This document shows positions 30,682 through 35,043 of a stretch of DNA of 35,043 nt, piece by piece; positions within the stretch are counted from its first letter, which is position 1; every line of letters begins with the position of its first letter. Origin of the DNA: an uncultured Elusimicrobium sp. (lineage in GTDB: Bacteria > Elusimicrobiota > Elusimicrobia > Elusimicrobiales > Elusimicrobiaceae); assembly GCA_900319325.1 (NCBI GenBank), contig ONOD01000002.1, positions 1-35,043 of the forward strand, written 5' to 3'. Under the pieces are notes generated by a model. The model saw only the letters and a list, made by a program, of their open reading frames with translations, searched no databases and was not told where the DNA came from. The translations under genes were made by a program, and so were the position numbers.

Positions 30682-32292
30682 ATGGCAAAAAAGTGGGGGA
30701 TGTTTTGTGTATTTTTGTTATGTGCGAGCGGATTGTGGGCGAAAGATATTGTAATTTATCACACGTCGGATATTCACGGACATTATTTTTCAACGAACGA
30801 TAACAACGGTAAGCCCTATGGGGGATTTGCTCGTTTGGCAGCTTTGCTTAAAGATACGAAAACGCCTTTCTTATTATTAGATAGTGGAGATTTTAGCAGC
30901 GGTTCGTACGAAGCTAATATTTCCGACGGAAAATACTCGGTAGAACTGATGAACCGCATGGGATATTCGGCGCTGACGATTGGAAATCATGACAGCGATT
31001 TTGGAGATAACAGATTGGGAGATATGCTCTCTGGGTTTGATGGAGATGTGTTGGCAATGAACGTCTCTGTTTTTCAAATTCCTAACAAACCTATCAAAAG
31101 CTATGCTTTGTATAAGGTAGGTGATATTAAAGTGGGCGTGCTTGGCGTGGCTATGGAAGGGGCTGGTGCCGAACGCATGCAAGTTGATAATACGCCTACC
31201 GTAGAGGAATTTGAAAGAAACCTTTCTGCGCTTAAGGAAAAAGGGGCCGAGGTAATTATAGTATTAGCACACGATTCGTTAATTGAAGATTCCACTGTCT
31301 CCGTAGATAAACGCTCCCATATTTTAGCTACCATCAAGCAAGCGCCTTCCTTCAAAGATATAGATTTAATTCTTGGGGGACAGGCCCATATCCGGACAAT
31401 TCCCCTCCGAACGACCGATGAACAAGGGGAAGGCCCCTGGATATTAGAAGATGAGGCTTACTTAAAAAGTCTATCGGCCACGGTTATTAGCAAAAATCGA
31501 TGGTCTGGTAAGATTACGGTTAAAGAGCCTAAGTTTATCATGCTAGATGGGAAAGAAGATCCGGATACTAAAAAGTATCTGGATTCCATTCGCTCTACAC
31601 AACTAGATGATAAATTGTATGCAGAAGTACCGCAATTAATTAGCCGGTATCCAAATTTTGATCAAGCCGATCGCACTTCCGGAGTGGCGCGTCTTTTTGC
31701 AGACCAGATGTACGAACGGATTGCAGGACAAGAGCCCCTGGATTTAGCGGCCTATTCGCTCAACTCCGTTCGCGGTGACTATAAATCAGGGAAGATGACT
31801 GGCCGTTATTTTACCGAAAAAACTCCTTACAAAGAACATGCCGGTACGTTTAGCATTACAGGGCGTCATTTGCTCAAAGCCATGAATGAATCGCTGGGAT
31901 TTCGTGAAGGTCGGTGCTACTCTGTATATGGATATTCTAAAAATGTGCGCATGACGATCTTGTGTGACAAACAAAAGCAACAAGCTTCCTTGCAAAAAGT
32001 TTCCATTAATGGGGTGGCTATAAATCCCCGAAAAGTATATCGTATGGCCATGCTGACGCACTTGCCGCAGGGGTATTATGAAGGGAAACCTTTTAAAGTA
32101 GTGGATCCTTCTAACCCGCAAAAGAACTCTATTATCAAACATTACTATACCGTCACAAATGCGGATATGCTCTTTGGAATTATTGACAAGTTTAAAAAAG
32201 AACAAAGCATAGAGGTCCCTTTGTTTGTCGCTCCGACGGATATTCAAGTTGAAGAGATTGTTCCTTCGTCGGATACAGAAGTGAGAAACTAA
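30682..32292 (+). CDS. Secreted 5'-nucleotidase-family metallophosphatase
   Basis: An exported two-domain enzyme of the UshA/5'-nucleotidase family, expected to hydrolyse nucleotides or related phosphates in the periplasm. After a signal peptide (to about LWA-19) the metallophosphatase motifs follow: TSDIHGH, LLDSGDF, TIGNHDSDFG, VLAHDS and LGGQAHIRT. The last usually reads GGHxH, so Gln-Ala replaces part of it while the final His is kept. The C-terminal domain (about 300-500) has the 5'-nucleotidase-C layout (DLAAYSLNSVRGDYKSG). A TTG at 30670 is in frame, but GGGAGAG places the ATG at 30682. Length 536. Confidence 0.88.
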   Translation: MAKKWGMFCVFLLCASGLWAKDIVIYHTSDIHGHYFSTNDNNGKPYGGFARLAALLKDTKTPFLLLDSGDFSSGSYEANISDGKYSVELMNRMGYSALTIGNHDSDFGDNRLGDMLSGFDGDVLAMNVSVFQIPNKPIKSYALYKVGDIKVGVLGVAMEGAGAERMQVDNTPTVEEFERNLSALKEKGAEVIIVLAHDSLIEDSTVSVDKRSHILATIKQAPSFKDIDLILGGQAHIRTIPLRTTDEQGEGPWILEDEAYLKSLSATVISKNRWSGKITVKEPKFIMLDGKEDPDTKKYLDSIRSTQLDDKLYAEVPQLISRYPNFDQADRTSGVARLFADQMYERIAGQEPLDLAAYSLNSVRGDYKSGKMTGRYFTEKTPYKEHAGTFSITGRHLLKAMNESLGFREGRCYSVYGYSKNVRMTILCDKQKQQASLQKVSINGVAINPRKVYRMAMLTHLPQGYYEGKPFKVVDPSNPQKNSIIKHYYTVTNADMLFGIIDKFKKEQSIEVPLFVAPTDIQVEEIVPSSDTEVRN

Positions 32293-32313
32293 CGGATCAC
32301 TTGAAGAATATTG

Positions 32314-32340
32314 GGGCCGCTCTGATCGGGCGGCCCTTTG
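32314..32340 (+). terminator. Probable terminator after the metallophosphatase gene
   Basis: GGGCCGC (32314-32320) pairs with GCGGCCC (32330-32336) around a 9-nt loop, followed by TTTGTGTT. The stem is strong and GC-rich but the T-run is short. Confidence 0.6.
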
Positions 32341-32409
32341 TGTTGGTAAACAAACCGCCAAGGGAGACATCTGGCGACAAAGCGGAAAAACGCGCGCGCG
32401 TACCTAGAA

Positions 32410-32415
32410 TATAGT
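32410..32415 (+). promoter_or_regulatory. Possible -10 of the gene before secA
   Basis: TATAGT (32410-32415) lies 27 nt before the ATG at 32437, with AAAGAG as SD. No -35 is recognisable because a (CG)5 run occupies 32391-32400. Low confidence. Confidence 0.3.
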
Positions 32416-32436
32416 AAAATAATAAAAGAGATTTTT

Positions 32437-33075
32437 ATGAAACGCGGTTTATTTTTATTGGCCACAGTAACCCTTACCTCTGCGCTTTATGCGCAAGGGA
32501 CTATGTCGGCTCAAAGAGCTCGCCAAATTATAGGGAATTTCAATCCGCAGCTTTTAGAACACGCTTCCCAGAACTCCGGCGTTTCCCAGTTAGTGGATGA
32601 ATTAATCTCTACTTATTTGGCTAAACAGCCTGCCGACGATTTAGCTAACCGGTATGAACTGGCTGCCTTGGCTCGCAATTTTGATAATTCCGTGGCCTTG
32701 TATCAAGTTAAACAAGGCTACCAGCAGGCGGTGCGTTATTCTTATGCTGGGCAAAATGTAGAACCTGCTGCGCGTCAATATGCGCAAGAGCAATTACGTA
32801 AAATTTTTTCTCGTATTTGGGCAGTTAGCGTACAAACAAAAACGGAGTTGTTGTCCCAATACAAGGCCTTGAACGATGCCAAAAACCAACAAACCATTTC
32901 TGCCCTAGAAGCAGATTTGAAAAATTTGCAAACAAATGTAGGAGACCAGTTGGTTTACTTGGTACAAACGACGTTGGAACAGGTGCACGCGCATGTGTTG
33001 GCGGAGCAAACGGCCCTAAGGGAAACCTCCAATATGCAAATTAAAACCAAGCATAAAAAACCGGTAGCTGAGTAA
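32437..33075 (+). CDS. Secreted helical protein of unknown function, upstream of secA
   Basis: The 212 residues start with a clear signal peptide ([19 protein letters not shown]) and are otherwise predicted to be mostly alpha-helical, rich in Gln and Ala (for example [17 protein letters not shown] near 109-125 and [20 protein letters not shown] near 150-169), ending in a basic tail [11 protein letters not shown] recognise no family. It lies 47 nt before secA, with no terminator, so the two may be cotranscribed. A secretion-monitor role like SecM is possible by position, but no known arrest motif is seen. Confidence 0.75.
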   Translation: MKRGLFLLATVTLTSALYAQGTMSAQRARQIIGNFNPQLLEHASQNSGVSQLVDELISTYLAKQPADDLANRYELAALARNFDNSVALYQVKQGYQQAVRYSYAGQNVEPAARQYAQEQLRKIFSRIWAVSVQTKTELLSQYKALNDAKNQQTISALEADLKNLQTNVGDQLVYLVQTTLEQVHAHVLAEQTALRETSNMQIKTKHKKPVAE

Positions 33076-33108
33076 AAATGGGGGTAGTACCTCGTTTAAT
33101 TTTACTCA
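33069..33108 (+). promoter_or_regulatory. Stem-loop spanning the stop codon before secA
   Basis: TGAGTAAAA (33069-33077, containing the stop codon of the upstream gene) pairs with TTTTACTCA (33100-33108), a perfect 9-bp stem with a 22-nt loop that holds GGGTAGTACC. The secA SD (AAGGA, 33111-33115) begins two bases after the stem. A ribosome at the upstream stop would melt it. Confidence 0.55.
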
Positions 33109-33122
33109 ATAAGGATTTAACT

Positions 33123-35043
33123 ATGATTCAAACTGTAATTAATAAAATTTTTGGAACAAAAAGCGAAAGAGATTTAAAGAAAATTCAGCACTATGTAGAC
33201 CAAGCTAATGCGTTGGCTTCTCAAATGGAAGCTCTAACCGACGATCAACTAAAGGCTAAAACGCAAGAATTTAAGGCACGTCTGGCTGACGGCGAAACAC
33301 TTGATGACATCTTAGCCGAAGCTTTTGCTACCGTGCGCGAAGCCGCTAAACGTGTTATCGGCCTTCGTCCGTATGATGTGCAGCTTCTAGGCGGTATTGT
33401 ACTGCATCAAGGGAAAATAGCAGAAATGCGTACCGGGGAAGGGAAAACCCTGGTGGCAGTGCTTCCTTCTTACTTAAATGCCCTAACCGGCAAAGGGGTA
33501 CACGTCGTTACCGTAAACGATTACCTGGCAAAACGTGACCGCCAATGGATGGGCCCTATTCACGAATTTTTAGGCCTTACGGTAGGATTTATCGGCCACG
33601 ATATGGAAAATGCGGAACGCCGTGAAATGTATCAAAAAGATATTACGTATGTAACTAACAATGAACTGGGGTTTGATTATTTGCGTGATAATATGGTCAT
33701 CAATCGGGAGGACCGTGTACTGCGTCCGTTAAACTACTGCATTGTGGACGAAGTAGACTCTATTTTAATTGACGAGGCCCGCACGCCGCTTATCATTTCG
33801 GGTCCGTCCGATCAAAGTACGGACAAGTACTATATTGTAAATCGCTTAATCCCTTCGTTAAAAGTACGCTTAATTACAGAGAAGGATGAAGTGAAAGCCA
33901 AGTATGAAGGAATCAATCTGGATGAAGGCGTGGATGCTATCATTGACGAAAAAGCACACACAGCCACCCTTACTGATACCGGTATTGCTAAGGCAGAAAA
34001 ATTCTTAAACGTAACGAACCTGTATGACGATGTGCAATCGGAATGGGTTCATCACATTAATCAGGCTTTGCGTGCTCATCACCTGTATGAACGAGATGTG
34101 GACTATGTCGTTAAAGACGGTGAAGTGATTATTGTGGATGAATTTACCGGGCGCTTAATGCCGGGCCGACGTTGGAGCGACGGCCTTCATCAAGCTGTAG
34201 AGGCCAAAGAGGGCTTGCAGATTAAAGAAGAAAACCAGACGTTGGCTACCATTACCTTTCAGAATTTCTTTAAACTGTATAATAAGCTTTCCGGTATGAC
34301 GGGTACAGCTATGACGGAAGCAAACGAATTTTGGCAAATTTATAAGCTGGATGTGGTAGAAATTCGTCCTAATCGTCCATCTAAACGTATTGATTACCCT
34401 GATTCTGTATATCTTACTGAACGTGCTAAATTTAATGCCATCGTAGAAGAGGTGGAGCAACTATGGAAACAGGGCGCACCTGTTTTGGTAGGTACCAGAA
34501 GTATTGAAAAATCTGAAAAATTAAGTCAAATGCTTCGGCAAAAAGGGATTCCGCACAAAGTGCTTAACGCCAAATATCATGAGATGGAAGCGCAAATCAT
34601 TAGCCAAGCGGGCCGTAAGGGAGCAGTGACAATTGCCACCAACATGGCCGGGCGTGGAACGGATATTGTATTGGGCGGAAATCCGGCCACGCAAGAGGAA
34701 CAGGATGAGGTAGTATCCTTGGGAGGGTTACACGTAATTGGTAGTGAGCGCCATGAAAGCCGCCGTATTGATAACCAGTTGCGTGGGCGTTGTGCTCGCC
34801 AAGGCGATCCGGGAAGCTCACGTTTTTATATTGCGTTGGATGATGAACTGATGCGTTTATTTGCTAATTCGCAAAAGATTGCGTCTATTTTGTCTCGCGT
34901 AGGAATGAAGGAAGGGGAAGCAATTGAGTCCTTTATGCTTTCCCGTCAAATTGAAGGTGCGCAACGTATGGTTGAAGGGCGTAACTTTGATATTCGCAAA
35001 CAGCTGTTGGATTATGATAAGGTGATGAATCAACAGCGTACGG
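33123..35043 (+). CDS. secA: Protein translocase ATPase SecA (5' part)
   Basis: SecA drives preproteins through SecYEG. The frame is open from the ATG to the window edge (640 codons) and lacks the C-terminal part. Visible motifs: [20 protein letters not shown] (preceding Walker A), [18 protein letters not shown] (Walker A), [16 protein letters not shown] (DEAD box), the preprotein cross-linking region after it, [16 protein letters not shown] and [20 protein letters not shown] in the second motor domain. Ala replaces the usual Gly in RCARQGDPG. The linker between GGNP and GGLHVIG is short. AAGGA lies 7 nt before the ATG. Confidence 0.97.
   Translation, partial: MIQTVINKIFGTKSERDLKKIQHYVDQANALASQMEALTDDQLKAKTQEFKARLADGETLDDILAEAFATVREAAKRVIGLRPYDVQLLGGIVLHQGKIAEMRTGEGKTLVAVLPSYLNALTGKGVHVVTVNDYLAKRDRQWMGPIHEFLGLTVGFIGHDMENAERREMYQKDITYVTNNELGFDYLRDNMVINREDRVLRPLNYCIVDEVDSILIDEARTPLIISGPSDQSTDKYYIVNRLIPSLKVRLITEKDEVKAKYEGINLDEGVDAIIDEKAHTATLTDTGIAKAEKFLNVTNLYDDVQSEWVHHINQALRAHHLYERDVDYVVKDGEVIIVDEFTGRLMPGRRWSDGLHQAVEAKEGLQIKEENQTLATITFQNFFKLYNKLSGMTGTAMTEANEFWQIYKLDVVEIRPNRPSKRIDYPDSVYLTERAKFNAIVEEVEQLWKQGAPVLVGTRSIEKSEKLSQMLRQKGIPHKVLNAKYHEMEAQIISQAGRKGAVTIATNMAGRGTDIVLGGNPATQEEQDEVVSLGGLHVIGSERHESRRIDNQLRGRCARQGDPGSSRFYIALDDELMRLFANSQKIASILSRVGMKEGEAIESFMLSRQIEGAQRMVEGRNFDIRKQLLDYDKVMNQQRT

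Noticed and set aside
32437-33075. SecM orthologue
   Set aside because: The E. coli arrest motif FxxxxWIxxxxGIRAGP is absent, so only the gene arrangement is comparable.
1-35043. tRNA, rRNA or insertion sequence
   Set aside because: No cloverleaf or rRNA-like stretch was recognised in the gaps and no transposase is encoded.

Overview
This window is a chromosomal housekeeping region of a Gram-negative, rod-type bacterium. The protein set fits the phylum Elusimicrobiota (gut Elusimicrobium-like lineages) best by recognition of the sequences, but that placement is inference and no marker was searched. Support for a diderm with a standard bacterial code comes from RodA/PBP2/MreBCD, a zinc amidase with an AMIN-like front part, many Sec signal peptides, clear Shine-Dalgarno sites and zinc-type S14, S4, L36 and L24.

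Layout. (1) 1-129: C-terminal end of an unrecognised gene. (2) 130-1433: a long non-housekeeping gap holding an array of nine (plus one decayed) imperfect palindromes at a period of about 71 bp, a poorly supported minus-strand membrane-protein gene whose 3' end lies in the array, and a promoter plus folded leader in front of rpsJ. (3) 1434-16661: the fused S10-spc-alpha ribosomal operon, rpsJ to rplQ, including secY, adk, map, infA, rpmJ and rpoA; rpmD (L30) is missing. (4) 16665-22271: mreB directly after rplQ, then a terminator-like hairpin, mreC, mreD, PBP2 and rodA, the elongasome. (5) 22277-26268: a DUF2344/TIGR03936 protein, RNase G and a secreted N-acetylmuramoyl-L-alanine amidase. (6) 26312-27360: a pair of half-size CHR (chromate-type) transporters. 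(7) 27480-32292: separately transcribed accessory genes, each with its own promoter and terminator: a degenerate trypsin-fold secreted protein, a minus-strand NifU-C/PHP pair, an SH3-type secreted protein, a CcmI-C-like anchored protein and a secreted 5'-nucleotidase-family metallophosphatase. (8) 32437-35043: a small secreted protein directly followed by secA, which runs off the window.

How it works together. Translation (ribosomal proteins, IF-1), secretion (SecY, SecA) and N-terminal processing (Map) sit next to the machinery that builds and cleaves the side wall (MreBCD, PBP2, RodA, amidase). Translation of many neighbours is coupled by 1-4 nt overlaps (TAATG at rplD/rplW, rplO/secY and PBP2/rodA; ATGA at adk/map and the two CHR genes).

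The most unusual object is the palindrome array at 161-820. Its units carry an internal mismatch that gives them a direction, and one unit is reversed. Other points of interest are two possible RNA leaders sharing a CCTAGCC motif before rpsJ and rpsH, a palindrome placed exactly between -35 and -10 of the pseudo-protease promoter, and a secreted-protein gene with a hairpin at its stop codon abutting the secA ribosome binding site, a layout like secM-secA.
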